A stretch of DNA of 47,735 bases, taken from positions 1 to 47,735 of the forward strand of contig JAQIBF010000043.1 in the NCBI GenBank assembly GCA_027859195.1. Reading direction: 5' to 3'. This DNA is from Helicobacteraceae bacterium (GTDB lineage: Bacteria; Campylobacterota; Campylobacteria; Campylobacterales; Sulfurimonadaceae). Shown piece by piece: positions 25,469 to 34,453 of this stretch. The position numbers and the translations under genes are program-made. A model generated the notes under the pieces. The model was not told the DNA's origin. It ran no database searches and saw only the letters and a list, made by a program, of their open reading frames with translations. Positions within the stretch are counted from its first letter, which is position 1; each line of letters opens with the position of its first letter.

Positions 25469-26023
25469 TTAGTTTTTAATGATGCCTAGGTATGCTTTAC
25501 GAATATAGTTCGGTGTTGCAAATGCTGCCGGATGAATGTCACAATTGTAATATTGTTGACCATCTAACATATCAGTCCGATGCAAGATAATGTCTGCCGT
25601 CGGGTGGTATGCTTTAGAAGCAAGCAACAAGGTCTCGCCGTTACCGATATAATAAGGCATAATGATCTTAAAATAGTTGCCAAGAACCTGCATCAAAATT
25701 TTATTGTCCCCCTCACTTTCCAATGACGGGTGCTTTAAAACAACAAGACCATCTTCACTCAAAATACGATTGACATGGGCGATAGCAGCTGCATCATCCG
25801 TTAAAACATCCAATAAAATGACATCTGCCGATCCATCAGCTTGATCACGAAGAGTGGTCATCAAGTCTGATGCTGAAACTGTTTTACTATGCATAGCGGT
25901 ATGACGCGCAACTTCAGACTCAAGTGCCGCAGCATCATCACTTACGATTAGTACATTCTCTGGTTTTTTTGCAGTACACAATGGAACATGTACCATCATT
26001 TCTGGATAAATAAACTCTCTCAT
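25469..26023 (-). CDS. Spermidine-synthase-like protein (short form)
   Basis: A 184-residue Rossmann-like protein. KPENVLIVSDDAAALE, DVILLDVLTDD and the tail QQYYNCDIHPAAFATPNYIRKA match the C-terminal catalytic half of Campylobacterota SpeE proteins (the tail is close to that of H. pylori SpeE). The N-terminal beta domain of normal SpeE (about 262 residues) is missing. The ATG at 26023 is preferred over one 36 bases upstream because AAGGA sits ten bases before it and MREFIYPEMMVHVPL looks like a true start. Aminopropyl transfer is inferred and may be altered. The product lacks clear membrane segments. Confidence 0.65.
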   Translation of the reverse strand: MREFIYPEMMVHVPLCTAKKPENVLIVSDDAAALESEVARHTAMHSKTVSASDLMTTLRDQADGSADVILLDVLTDDAAAIAHVNRILSEDGLVVLKHPSLESEGDNKILMQVLGNYFKIIMPYYIGNGETLLLASKAYHPTADIILHRTDMLDGQQYYNCDIHPAAFATPNYIRKAYLGIIKN

Positions 26024-26211
26024 ATTCGTTATTTCCTTAACTTGTGTCTTTATTGACACCTTAATAATGGCGCGATTTTAACATCTTTATATTAAGGGCA
26101 TCTCTAAATTTCATCATAATTTCATAACTAAGCTTGAAGGAGTTTCTAAATTACCTAAACAAAGTGCTTTTCTCTTTTTCGCTATTAATCCCTGCATAAC
26201 GACAAACTTGT

Positions 26212-26217
26212 TATAAT
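26212..26217 (+). promoter_or_regulatory. Putative -10 box for purM
   Basis: TATAAT at 26212-26217 lies 30 bases before the purM ATG. No convincing -35 is seen, which is usual in Campylobacterota promoters. The gene's ribosome binding site is CGGAG. Confidence 0.5.
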
Positions 26218-26247
26218 CGCGTAATTATATAACAACGCGGAGCTACA

Positions 26248-27243
26248 ATGAGCCAGATCAGCTACAAAGACGCAGGTGTCGATATCGACGCCGGAAACAG
26301 TTTTGTCGAAAACATCAAACCCTTAGTTAAATCTACACGTATTCCAGGTGTACTTGGTGGAATTGGCTCATTTGCCGGAGCATTTGAACTGCCTAAAGGG
26401 TACAAAGAGCCTGTAATGCTTGCTGCGACAGATGGGGTTGGAACAAAACTCAAACTTGCTATCGACTCGGGCATTCACAACACTGTAGGTATTGACCTGG
26501 TAGCAATGTGTGTTAATGACCTTATCTGCAACAACGGGACACCGTCATTTTTCCTTGACTACTATGCAACCGGCAAACTTGACGTTGAAATAGCAACGGC
26601 TGTTGTTTCAGGCATTGCGGAGGGTTGTCGTCAGTCGGAGTGTGCATTGATCGGCGGCGAAACTGCTGAAATGCCGGGTATGTACAGTGAAGACGATTAC
26701 GACTTGGCCGGTTTTGCGGTAGGCGTTGCAGAAAAATCTGAGCTGGACACTGTTAGCAATGTTCGCGCAGGTGACAAACTTCTGGCACTGCCAAGTTCCG
26801 GTCTTCACTCAAATGGGTTTTCATTAGCACGTAAAGTACTTTTTGAGAAGATGAAACTGGATTTCAATGAAGATTTCAACGGTAAACCGCTTATTGAAAC
26901 ACTGTTGACACCGACAACTATCTACGTTAAAACATACAAAAAGTTCAAGCCGCAGATACAGGCTATGGCACACATTACAGGTGGCGGTCTAGTTGAAAAC
27001 CTTCCCCGTGTTCTTCCTGAAGGGCTGCGTGCCGTTATCAAAGACGAGAACATCCGTGTCCTGCCTATCTTCGACCTTATCGGCCAGCATGTTGCCCGCG
27101 AAGAGATGTTCAGAGCCTTCAACATGGGTGTCGGGATGGTACTTGTTGTACGTCCTGAAGATGCAGCAATAATTCTGGACGATTCCGAAGCATATGAGAT
27201 CGGCGAGATCACTGAAGGTAAACGCGAAGCGGTCATCATCTAA
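26248..27243 (+). CDS. purM: Phosphoribosylformylglycinamidine cyclo-ligase
   Basis: AIR synthetase, the fifth step of purine synthesis, closing the imidazole ring with ATP. The conserved start SYKDAGVDIDAGNSFV, ATDGVGTKLKLA near residue 61, GGETAEMPGMY near 138, LPSSGLHSNGFSL and HITGGGLVENLPRVLP are all present. 331 residues is normal for PurM. It stands alone, with its own promoter upstream and a strong terminator hairpin directly after the stop. Certain. Confidence 0.97.
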   Translation: MSQISYKDAGVDIDAGNSFVENIKPLVKSTRIPGVLGGIGSFAGAFELPKGYKEPVMLAATDGVGTKLKLAIDSGIHNTVGIDLVAMCVNDLICNNGTPSFFLDYYATGKLDVEIATAVVSGIAEGCRQSECALIGGETAEMPGMYSEDDYDLAGFAVGVAEKSELDTVSNVRAGDKLLALPSSGLHSNGFSLARKVLFEKMKLDFNEDFNGKPLIETLLTPTTIYVKTYKKFKPQIQAMAHITGGGLVENLPRVLPEGLRAVIKDENIRVLPIFDLIGQHVAREEMFRAFNMGVGMVLVVRPEDAAIILDDSEAYEIGEITEGKREAVII

Positions 27244-27251
27244 ACTCGAAG

Positions 27252-27291
27252 AAGGGCTATGAAAAAATAACTTTTTGTCATAGCCCTTTTT
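27252..27291 (+). terminator. Strong terminator after purM
   Basis: AAGGGCTATGA (27252-27262) and TCATAGCCCTT (27278-27288) form a perfect 11-base stem. The arm ends in TTT and the loop is A- and T-rich. An intrinsic terminator 9 bases after the purM stop. Confidence 0.85.
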
Positions 27292-27328
27292 AGCCACTTT
27301 TTCTACTCTTCTTTTTACCCTTATTATC

Positions 27329-27668
27329 ATGTTGATGGTCCATCTTAAAAAGCTCCAAAAAGAGCAGCTGCATAAACATGGTATTTTAGCCCGGTTTTGG
27401 GGGTGAAGAGTTTGTTATTATATTGCCGCAAACTGCCCATGAAGAGGGTCTCCATATCGCCAATGCACTACAGACATATATTACAAGCCTCAACGTTCAA
27501 GGCTGTCCACAAGTCACCTGTAGTTTTGGGGTCACAATTTTTAGCCCAGACGATGATAAACGCTCGCTTATTCAAAGAGCAGACAACGCACTTTATAGAG
27601 CAAAGGATGAAGGACGGAACCGTGTTGTCGATGCGCTTACCATTACGAATACGGCATACAGTAGATAA
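27329..27668 (+). pseudogene. Remnant of a GGDEF-domain (diguanylate cyclase) gene
   Basis: The region ends in a recognisable GGDEF domain C-terminal half: GGEEFVIILPQTAHEEG, CSFGVTIFSPDDD, QRADNALYRAKDEGRNRV and a TAA at 27666. Upstream, from an ATG at 27329, the sequence reads KKLQKEQLHKHGILARF in one frame and then GGEEF in the next. One extra T in the TTTT run at 27395-27398 explains the shift. The first half of the domain is missing altogether. It is a truncated and frameshifted relic and cannot make a working cyclase. Confidence 0.75.
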
Positions 27669-27732
27669 TAGTTCAAGTCCCTAACGTAACCAACTTTCGC
27701 TATACTAAATCACTAACACAAGCGATAAACAC

Positions 27733-30279
27733 ATGAGATCGATCAGTGCATTAATTTTACGTCACTTTTTTGTGCAAGCGCTATTACCTATATTGGTTAT
27801 TGAGTTTTCTCTAATTGTGACCCTCTTTTTGCTTAATAGTTATCAATCTGATCAGAATAAAAACGCAATAGAGTGAATTGCCCACGAAGACTTCATCGAA
27901 ATAGCAAATCAAACACCTGCACGGATTGACCAGCACTTCACCCAAGCCGAGAACACCCTTGTTCAACTTACGAATACAAGTGAAATCTTTCTCAGTATGC
28001 GAGAACCGCGTGAACAACGCCCGCATAACTATCAACTTTATGACGGCTTTTTCCAGTTCGCTCCACCACATGTCTCCAAAAACGGTTTTTATAGTTACAC
28101 ACAGCCCAAACAGACCACCGTCTATACCACTAACATTAAAGTGCTACAGCCATACGACTACACTATCTTGAACTCTCTCCTACCGCTCACGCCGATCTCT
28201 ACAGCAATTGTCGATACACCCCATTCACTCATCACTAATATCTGGATCAATATAGATAAAAAGTATGCCTTTGCCTATCCTCCTCTTAATCCAAAGAAGG
28301 AGCTGACCCCCACCTTGGATGTTACCAAGTTCTCATTTTATTATAATGCTGACCCGGCTCACAATCCAGACAGAGGTACTGTTTTTGTGCCTCTATATAC
28401 ACAAGACTGGGCTTTAGAAAAGGGAGAACTTGGTACCTATGTCAGACCTATCTATGTTGAGCAGAACTTTATGGGGGTCGCAGGGTTTACGCTCAACGTC
28501 AAAGAGATCGCAGATGTGATCAATGCCCTTGATCTTCCTTTTGAAGCTAATGCGATGCTAATGGATAAGGCACACACACTAATCGCATCTTCCAATCCAA
28601 AAGAGATTTTCACCGATTTTGGTGCCCACTCCTTTTATCAGATGCATACAGAGAAGATATCGTCTGCCTCAGGCAGTATGATGATCGATATAGACAGTAT
28701 TGATGACCCGCGGTTTATTGCGCACACAATGGGCATCAGCGGTACTGATCTTAAAATTGTCATCTACGTTGACAAGTCCACTATCTTTGCACCGATTGAC
28801 ATTGTCCGCGAGCGAACCGTCCATGTGGGTATCATCTTCATCATAGCTATTGCACTTTTTTATCTCTTTTTCTTCTGGTTCAACTTCAACTCGCTCAAAA
28901 AGCTCTCTTACAGTATTACAAAACCTCTTCATGCTATTGTAAGCTTTTCATCACAACTGGGTCGTAAAGAGAATTTCCACCTTGACAGTTCCAAAATCAA
29001 AGAGCTTGAAACTCTGAACACGAACCTCAACAATACGCACAACGAACTGCTTGATATGTTGATCAAAGATAAAGAGAGCGGGCTCTTTAACCGCCGTAAA
29101 CTGTTAAACGATCTTTTAGAAACGGAGGCATCTTGCCTGGTACTGTTGCACATACACAACTACCGGACTATCCAGAGCTACTATGGTCAAGAGAGCGTCT
29201 CTTCCCTTCTTAAAAACATCATCCTGCATCTCAAAGAAGAGGGTGAAAACCCTCTTTACCGGATCGCCGAAAATGAGTTGGCACTCCTCTTGCCGCACCA
29301 AGAACAAAAGAACTTTGCCGCACTGCTTAAGCGACTCAATGCACTCCATATCACCTATAACTCTGTCGATCTACACCCCTTTATCTATGCAGGGATCAGC
29401 ACCATCAACAATGACGGCAGTGAACTCGAAAAAGCAGCATTGGCACTTCAGAATGCCCTCGACAACAAGCTCTCTACACCAATCTACTTTAAAGAAGAGT
29501 TTGACAGAAGCAAAGAGATTCATAATAATTTACTATGGGCAGGCCGTTTGAAAGAGGCTATTAATGAAGACCGTATCATGCCCTATTTCCAACCTATCTA
29601 TAATCTTGCAACTGATCGTATCGAGAAATTTGAGGCTCTGGTACGCATTGAAGAGAATGGAAAGACCGTTATGCCGAACCACTTTTTAGAGAGTGCTGAA
29701 AAGATGGGTCGTATTCATGAGATCACGCTGATGATGATTAAAAAAGTCTATGCCGTTGCTGCACGCTATCCGGACTTCACCTTCTCAATCAACCTCTCCT
29801 TTAAAGATATCCAAGATATCCGTATACTCGATCACTTCGTCAATCAATGTATCTATTTCAAGATCAGACCGCAGCAGATTGTCTTTGAACTTTTAGAGAC
29901 AGAAGCTATCGATGATCTGCAAAAGGGTACCCACTTTTTTACAGAGTTAAAACGTGCCGGCTTTGCTATTGCCATTGACGACTTCGGTACAGGGCATTCC
30001 AACTTTGCCAACCTCTCTACGATGCGGGTCGATTTTATCAAGATCGATGGCCAATTTATCAAAGATATCACCAGCAATTCAGACTCACTCGCCATCACCA
30101 AAAGTATCAGTGAATTTGCAAAGGTAATGGGAACAAAGACAATCGCGGAGTTTGTAAAAGATGAAGGGACACTTCAGAAAGTTCGTGAATTAGGAATCGA
30201 TTATGCCCAGGGGTTTGTCATCTCTCAAGCAGTACCTGAAAGTGATATCGATCTGCTTCTTGAAAAATTCAACAGCTGA
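27733..30279 (+). pseudogene. Membrane sensor with degenerate GGDEF and EAL domains, cut by an in-frame TGA
   Basis: One continuous frame of 849 codons has a TGA at 27874-27876 (codon 48). It begins with a transmembrane helix (residues about 10-36), then a large Cache-like extracytoplasmic sensor (to ~355), a second helix (VGIIFIIAIALFYLFFFW), a GGDEF domain lacking the catalytic motif (RIAENELALLL instead of RxGGDEF), and an EAL domain. The EAL motif and catalytic residues EALVRI, ELLETEAIDD and IDDFGTGHSN, plus AQGF, are kept, so an intact protein would probably hydrolyse cyclic-di-GMP. The only later ATG (27997) would lose the first membrane anchor. Possibly an assembly error. Confidence 0.75.
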
Positions 30280-30547
30280 GTATTATGTTTCAAATGACCC
30301 GTAATGACAAAATTTACCTCATACGAATACATGACGAAACATTGGGACAAGATTATCGACTTTAGAGGTGCCCTTACGTGCTAATGTTCTTTTATAACCG
30401 ATAGGTAGAGAGAATGGAAATCTGCTAAATTCAAAGAGAATAGACAGGCTGCATTGATACTCTATCTCAGATTAAACATATCTTTCATATTCAATGTAAA
30501 AGTGAGACAATAGAAGTTATTGATTCTTTGATTTTCAGCACAAGAGA

Positions 30548-30569
30548 GCCAAAGGGTAGACCCTTTGGC
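30548..30569. terminator. Hairpin after ccoG
   Basis: GCCAAAGGG (30548-30556) and CCCTTTGGC (30561-30569) form a perfect nine-base stem with a TAGA loop, 14 bases past the ccoG stop. No T-run follows, so it may be Rho-assisted or a stabiliser. The 300-base gap between the EAL gene and ccoG otherwise holds no gene. Confidence 0.5.
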
Positions 30570-30583
30570 GAAGATAGAACTAT

Positions 30584-32035
30584 TTAGTTTGCATCGTAAA
30601 CATCTTTTCTTGGAAAGATAAATGTGGAATGGCGATCAACGACAATATGTTCTTTGTCATCCATTGCATATGCCCGAATAGTAATAGGGATAATCGTATC
30701 TTTTGTTGCATCATCTACGATTAGCTCATCGGTATAAAGCACAACTATTTTCTTCTTTTTAGCGCCTGGATTTGCGTTAAATGGTTCTGTCGGTTTTAAG
30801 GTTTTGATCTTTCCTTCGTAACCGGCTGGCACGATAACATCAAAGTAAAACTGATGGTCTTTATTTTCAGTATTTTGAAGCAGGAAAACATACGCGTTGG
30901 CAACACGTTTCACACCGTTTTCAATTGTTTTAACATTATAAAGACGACTCTCTTTATTGATATTTAGAAGCATATGTTCTTTTGTCGTGCTCATGAATCC
31001 TAATATCACCATAATAACAACAAGGATCACTGCATATCCTATAACTTTAGGACGGAAGTAGTTTGTCTTGCCTTCTTGGTGAATGACCTCTTTGTCACTT
31101 GACCAGCGGACAAGAGATTCTTTGCCCAGTTTACCCATAACAGTTGTACAGGCATCCACACACTCTAGACAGTTAATACACTCTAGCTGCAATCCTTGGC
31201 GGATATCGATGTGTGTCGGACAGACGGTAACACAAGATTCACACGCCGTACACTCTGAAGCCGGCTCCGCTGCACGAATCTCTTTCTCTTTTGTGAAAAG
31301 TTTTGTATGCTCATCATAGATCTTACCACCACGGTGCGGATCGTATATCGCCATAACCGTATCATCATCATACAGTACCGACTGAATACGTGAATATGGG
31401 CAGATATAGACACAAAAAGTCTCTTTGATCATTACCACATCAACGATCAAAAAGGCCGCAATAGTAATCAATGTTCCAACCAGGATCAAGTGATCCATCG
31501 GGTGTGCCATATAGGCGATAAAGTCTTCCGGCGGAACAAAGTACCATAAGAAGTCCGCAGCGGCAATAAATGCAAGCACGGTCCATAGTAATATGCCGAT
31601 TACTTTTTTGACCTGATTCTCGATTTTGGACATGTCTGGGTCATTTTGTTTGTTCTTAATACGTTTACGAAGTTTTAAGATCTTTGTCTCGATCAGATCA
31701 CGGTAGAGAACACGGAAAATCGTCTGAGGACACATCCATCCACAGAAGATACGACCACCGACAACCGTTAACCCAAAGATACCTATAAAAAGGATCATTA
31801 AGATAAATGGCATTAGATACATCTCTTGCATGTCAAATTGAACAAAGGCAAGGTGAAGTTTCAACTTGTCAAATGAAAGTAAAAAGAGGTGATTGCCCTC
31901 AATAGTGATCCACGGTGCAATCAGTGAAAAAGCGCTAACAAGACCAAAAAACCAATACCGCATAATACGGAATGGAATCCACCCTTTTAAATAATCTTTT
32001 GTCGATTTTTTCTCGACTGTAACAGCTTCGCTCAT
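30584..32035 (-). CDS. ccoG: Cytochrome c oxidase accessory protein CcoG
   Basis: Membrane iron-sulfur protein of 483 residues that helps deliver copper to cbb3-type oxidase. Five to six hydrophobic spans surround two membrane-proximal motifs, CGWMCPQTIF near residue 98 and CVYICPYSR near residue 210, and a ferredoxin domain with two cysteine clusters, CTACESCVTVCP and CINCLECVDAC, near 264-300. The tail is an immunoglobulin-like domain after the last helix. Its ATG overlaps the stop of the upstream resolvase-like gene by four bases (ATGA), so they are translationally coupled. No cco structural genes are in the window. Confident. Confidence 0.93.
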   Translation of the reverse strand: MSEAVTVEKKSTKDYLKGWIPFRIMRYWFFGLVSAFSLIAPWITIEGNHLFLLSFDKLKLHLAFVQFDMQEMYLMPFILMILFIGIFGLTVVGGRIFCGWMCPQTIFRVLYRDLIETKILKLRKRIKNKQNDPDMSKIENQVKKVIGILLWTVLAFIAAADFLWYFVPPEDFIAYMAHPMDHLILVGTLITIAAFLIVDVVMIKETFCVYICPYSRIQSVLYDDDTVMAIYDPHRGGKIYDEHTKLFTKEKEIRAAEPASECTACESCVTVCPTHIDIRQGLQLECINCLECVDACTTVMGKLGKESLVRWSSDKEVIHQEGKTNYFRPKVIGYAVILVVIMVILGFMSTTKEHMLLNINKESRLYNVKTIENGVKRVANAYVFLLQNTENKDHQFYFDVIVPAGYEGKIKTLKPTEPFNANPGAKKKKIVVLYTDELIVDDATKDTIIPITIRAYAMDDKEHIVVDRHSTFIFPRKDVYDAN

Positions 32036-32694
32036 ACTCTTGACTCCTCTTTAGTTTCTGAATGGGGACAGACAATAGTGCCTATCACCTTCTCTTCGCC
32101 ATCAACGGGAACATCCAGGGTTACAAGACCTTTTGCCACCTCTTTAAGTTCACGTGACTCAATATAGTCCTTTAACGAACTACGACTTACTTCCATTTCA
32201 CGTGCCATTGCACTAACACTTACATTCTCACGAATGTAAGCGATGATCTGATCCAGGAACGGATCGAACTTTGACGAGGAACGGCTTCCTTTCGGACGGC
32301 CGATCATCTTTTTCTCTCTGCTTTCCAAAACCTGACGCAGCTGGTCTATAATACCTAGGACCAGCATCACATCACTTTTTTGATCTATGATGACACCGGC
32401 ATTGATGATGTGAATACGCATCTCATTTTTTAGAAGACAGGCAAACATCTGTAGCAGGTCAGTAATATTGCCACTAAGCACCCAGGCATCAGAGATCAAA
32501 AGATCCCGGCCTTGATTATTCTTAAAAAACCGGACAACGGCTTCACGTTCATCCAAGCTATTACTTTGTGAGGTATGGTCAACAAATTCGTCTGATATAG
32601 TGATTAAGCGAGCTTGCGCATAGGCGTTAATGCTTTTGAGCTGCTCGAAAGCGCCATCAAAATATTTATCTGGGCGGATATAACCAATAGCCAT
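32032..32694 (-). CDS. Resolvase-like DNA-binding protein lacking the catalytic serine
   Basis: A 220-residue protein laid out like a serine recombinase. The N-terminal domain (about 1-125) opens GYIRPDKYFDG where active resolvases have Y.RVST: the arginine is kept but the serine is not. GRPKGS near residue 135 matches the usual hinge. A helix-turn-helix (VSVSAMAREMEVSRSSLKDYI) follows, then a C-terminal extension (TLDVPVDGEEKVIGTIVCPHS). It is therefore probably a regulator, not a recombinase. It is translationally coupled to ccoG. Its promoter carries a 17-base palindrome. Function inferred. Confidence 0.65.
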   Translation of the reverse strand: MAIGYIRPDKYFDGAFEQLKSINAYAQARLITISDEFVDHTSQSNSLDEREAVVRFFKNNQGRDLLISDAWVLSGNITDLLQMFACLLKNEMRIHIINAGVIIDQKSDVMLVLGIIDQLRQVLESREKKMIGRPKGSRSSSKFDPFLDQIIAYIRENVSVSAMAREMEVSRSSLKDYIESRELKEVAKGLVTLDVPVDGEEKVIGTIVCPHSETKEESRV

Positions 32695-32731
32695 TGACGA
32701 TTAAACCTCCCGTTTTTTTATTTTCATCATC

Positions 32732-32761
32732 ATTATAGAGCGAATTGACGTTAAAAGTCAA
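32732..32761 (-). promoter_or_regulatory. Sigma-70 promoter with overlapping palindrome for the resolvase-like/ccoG operon
   Basis: On the minus strand TTGACT (32756-32761) and TATAAT (32732-32737) are 18 bases apart. The plus-strand stretch 32745-32761 reads TTGACGTTAAAAGTCAA, an inverted repeat TTGAC/GTCAA with a seven-base spacer that covers the -35. A repressor or Crp/Fnr-type dimer could bind. A GGGAGG ribosome binding site is at 32706-32711. Confidence 0.6.
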
Positions 32762-32897
32762 TACTATCTATAATATTTACGTCATTTTTTACTTATTATC
32801 ATACTGTGTGATTATTCTGTGATATTTGAGAATAGCTTATGCGATGAAAGGGCTGCCGACTTATACTCAGTTTGCCTTCTCAAAAGTAACAGTGGGG

Positions 32898-32903
32898 TAT
32901 AAT
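32898..32903 (+). promoter_or_regulatory. Putative -10 box for the TPR-rnhA-rnc-aroC operon
   Basis: TATAAT at 32898-32903 lies about 87 bases before the TTG start of the TPR gene. No -35 at standard spacing is seen. Confidence 0.4.
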
Positions 32904-32989
32904 CACTCAATAATAAGGGGCATTTAGTTCTCTTCTCTAAGGTTGTTCAATGTCTTTAGAGGTGCTCTTTAATTAAGGATGGAGAAGGT

Positions 32990-34033
32990 TTGAACAGCTT
33001 ATTTATCGAATTTCGTGATCCCTTGTTTGGGATCATCATCTTCTTTTCTCTTGTCTTTGTCATCGCACTTATCTCTTATTGGTGGGCGAGAATAAAGCGC
33101 AAAGAAGATTCGCATTACCTTACCAGTTTTCTTGATATTTTCAACTCAATACCGACTGAACAAGAGTTAAAGACACTCATGAGCTCCGAAGCCATCTCTG
33201 AGAAATCTGCACTTATCATGGCACAAACCTATTCTCAAAACGGCGACTATGAAAAGTGCATTGAGATCTACCTCATCATGCTTGAGATGCAAAAAGATCC
33301 TGCTGAAAAGAGTGAGACACTCTACCTTCTCGGAAAAACCTATTTTAAAGCCGGTTTTTTAGAACGCGCCCAAGAGATCTTCTTACAAATACTCAAACAG
33401 TTCCCTAGAACACCTAAAGCGCTCCGCTACCTGCTTATCATCTATGAAAAAATGCATCAATTTGAGAAGGCACTAGAAGTTTTGGAACCGTTGGAGGAAT
33501 TGGGTATAGATAATAAAAAGGACCGTATCTACCTGCAAGCTGTCTCTATTATTCGCAGTGCTAAATATGGCGTTGATGAAAAATCCCACATGCTGTTGGC
33601 TCTGTATCACGAGCATCATCTCTTAAGCTATTTGATCTTTGAATACCTATTTCGTTTTTCACCGGATCTCGCGTGGAAAAACCTTGATCCAGGCGAAGCC
33701 GAACGTATCCTGGATATACTCTGGAATGCACCTGAGGCTGAGGCTAATTTAGATATAATTTCGTCTAACAGTTACCTGCGTGAGCTTTTTAGCGCTAAGG
33801 GAACAGCTCTTTTGGCCCAAGAGAGTAATGTCTTTGAGTTTGATATCCTTATCAAACTCAACCTAGCAGAGCAAAGCGGTGCGACCTTGCAGTTTGATTA
33901 CCTCTGCGGCGAATGCAAACAGATCTATCCGTTTAGCTTTAACAGGTGCCCAAATTGCCATAGTATTGACTCGGTCATTACCGAAGCACTTTTAACTAAG
34001 GATCACTTTGAAGCAAATAACTCTTTTCAGTGA
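32990..34033 (+). CDS. Membrane-anchored TPR protein with C-terminal zinc ribbon (LapB-like layout)
   Basis: A 347-residue protein. A single N-terminal transmembrane helix (IIIFFSLVFVIALISYWW) is followed by several tetratricopeptide-like helical pairs (ALIMAQTYSQNGDYEKCIEIYL, YLLGKTYFKAGFLERAQEIF, RYLLIIYEKMHQFEKALEVL) and a terminal four-cysteine ribbon, CGECKQIYPFSFNRCPNC. This is the arrangement of LapB/YciM, which regulates lipopolysaccharide synthesis in enterics. Homology is not proven. The TTG start at 32990 has GGAGAAGG close upstream. It overlaps rnhA by 26 bases. Campylobacter also has a gene next to rnhA at this position, from memory. Confidence 0.72.
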   Translation: MNSLFIEFRDPLFGIIIFFSLVFVIALISYWWARIKRKEDSHYLTSFLDIFNSIPTEQELKTLMSSEAISEKSALIMAQTYSQNGDYEKCIEIYLIMLEMQKDPAEKSETLYLLGKTYFKAGFLERAQEIFLQILKQFPRTPKALRYLLIIYEKMHQFEKALEVLEPLEELGIDNKKDRIYLQAVSIIRSAKYGVDEKSHMLLALYHEHHLLSYLIFEYLFRFSPDLAWKNLDPGEAERILDILWNAPEAEANLDIISSNSYLRELFSAKGTALLAQESNVFEFDILIKLNLAEQSGATLQFDYLCGECKQIYPFSFNRCPNCHSIDSVITEALLTKDHFEANNSFQ

Positions 34034-34436
34034 TGGCAGTGCCCTCGGCAGCCCCGGACCGGGAGGTTATGGAACCATCTTACGCTACAACGGCAAAGAG
34101 CGCGTGTTAAGCGGTGGCGATGCCTGTACCACCAACAATCGTATGGAGTTGATGGGGGTTATCGAGGGGTTAAGAGCGCTTAAAGAGCCTTGTGACGTCG
34201 AGGTAGTATCTGACTCCTCTTATGTGGTCAAAGGGGTCAATGAGTGGTTGGGCAACTGGATCAGACGCGACTTTAAAAAAGTAAAAAACCCTGACCTTTG
34301 GCATGAGTATGTCAAGGTGTCTGAACAACACACAGTTGTCGGCACCTGGGTCAAAGAAGATGAGGGGCATGAAGAGAATGATCGGTGTGATACTATGGCA
34401 CGGTCCAAAGCCGAAGAGTTTAAATCGGCACAATAA
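34008..34436 (+). CDS. rnhA: Ribonuclease HI
   Basis: Cleaves the RNA strand of RNA-DNA hybrids. The four acidic catalytic residues are placed as expected: Asp9 (LFSDGS), Glu47 (NNRMELMG), Asp69 (VVSDSS) and Asp128 (NDRCDTMAR). SPGPGGYG follows the first. The 142-residue size is normal. The start is a TTG at 34008 inside the end of the TPR gene, overlapping by 26 bases. No later start would keep the LFSDG strand. Rnc follows after a short gap, so the operon appears to pair two RNA-processing enzymes. Confidence 0.93.
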   Translation: MKQITLFSDGSALGSPGPGGYGTILRYNGKERVLSGGDACTTNNRMELMGVIEGLRALKEPCDVEVVSDSSYVVKGVNEWLGNWIRRDFKKVKNPDLWHEYVKVSEQHTVVGTWVKEDEGHEENDRCDTMARSKAEEFKSAQ

Positions 34437-34453
34437 GTTTTGAAAGGTTACAC

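Noticed and set aside
27874-27876. A selenocysteine codon
   Set aside because: The position is just after a transmembrane helix in a signalling protein, not a redox site, and no SECIS-like hairpin is seen right after it.
32032-32694. An active site-specific recombinase or mobile element
   Set aside because: The catalytic serine is not seen and the gene is coupled to ccoG. No attachment sites or invertible repeats were noticed.
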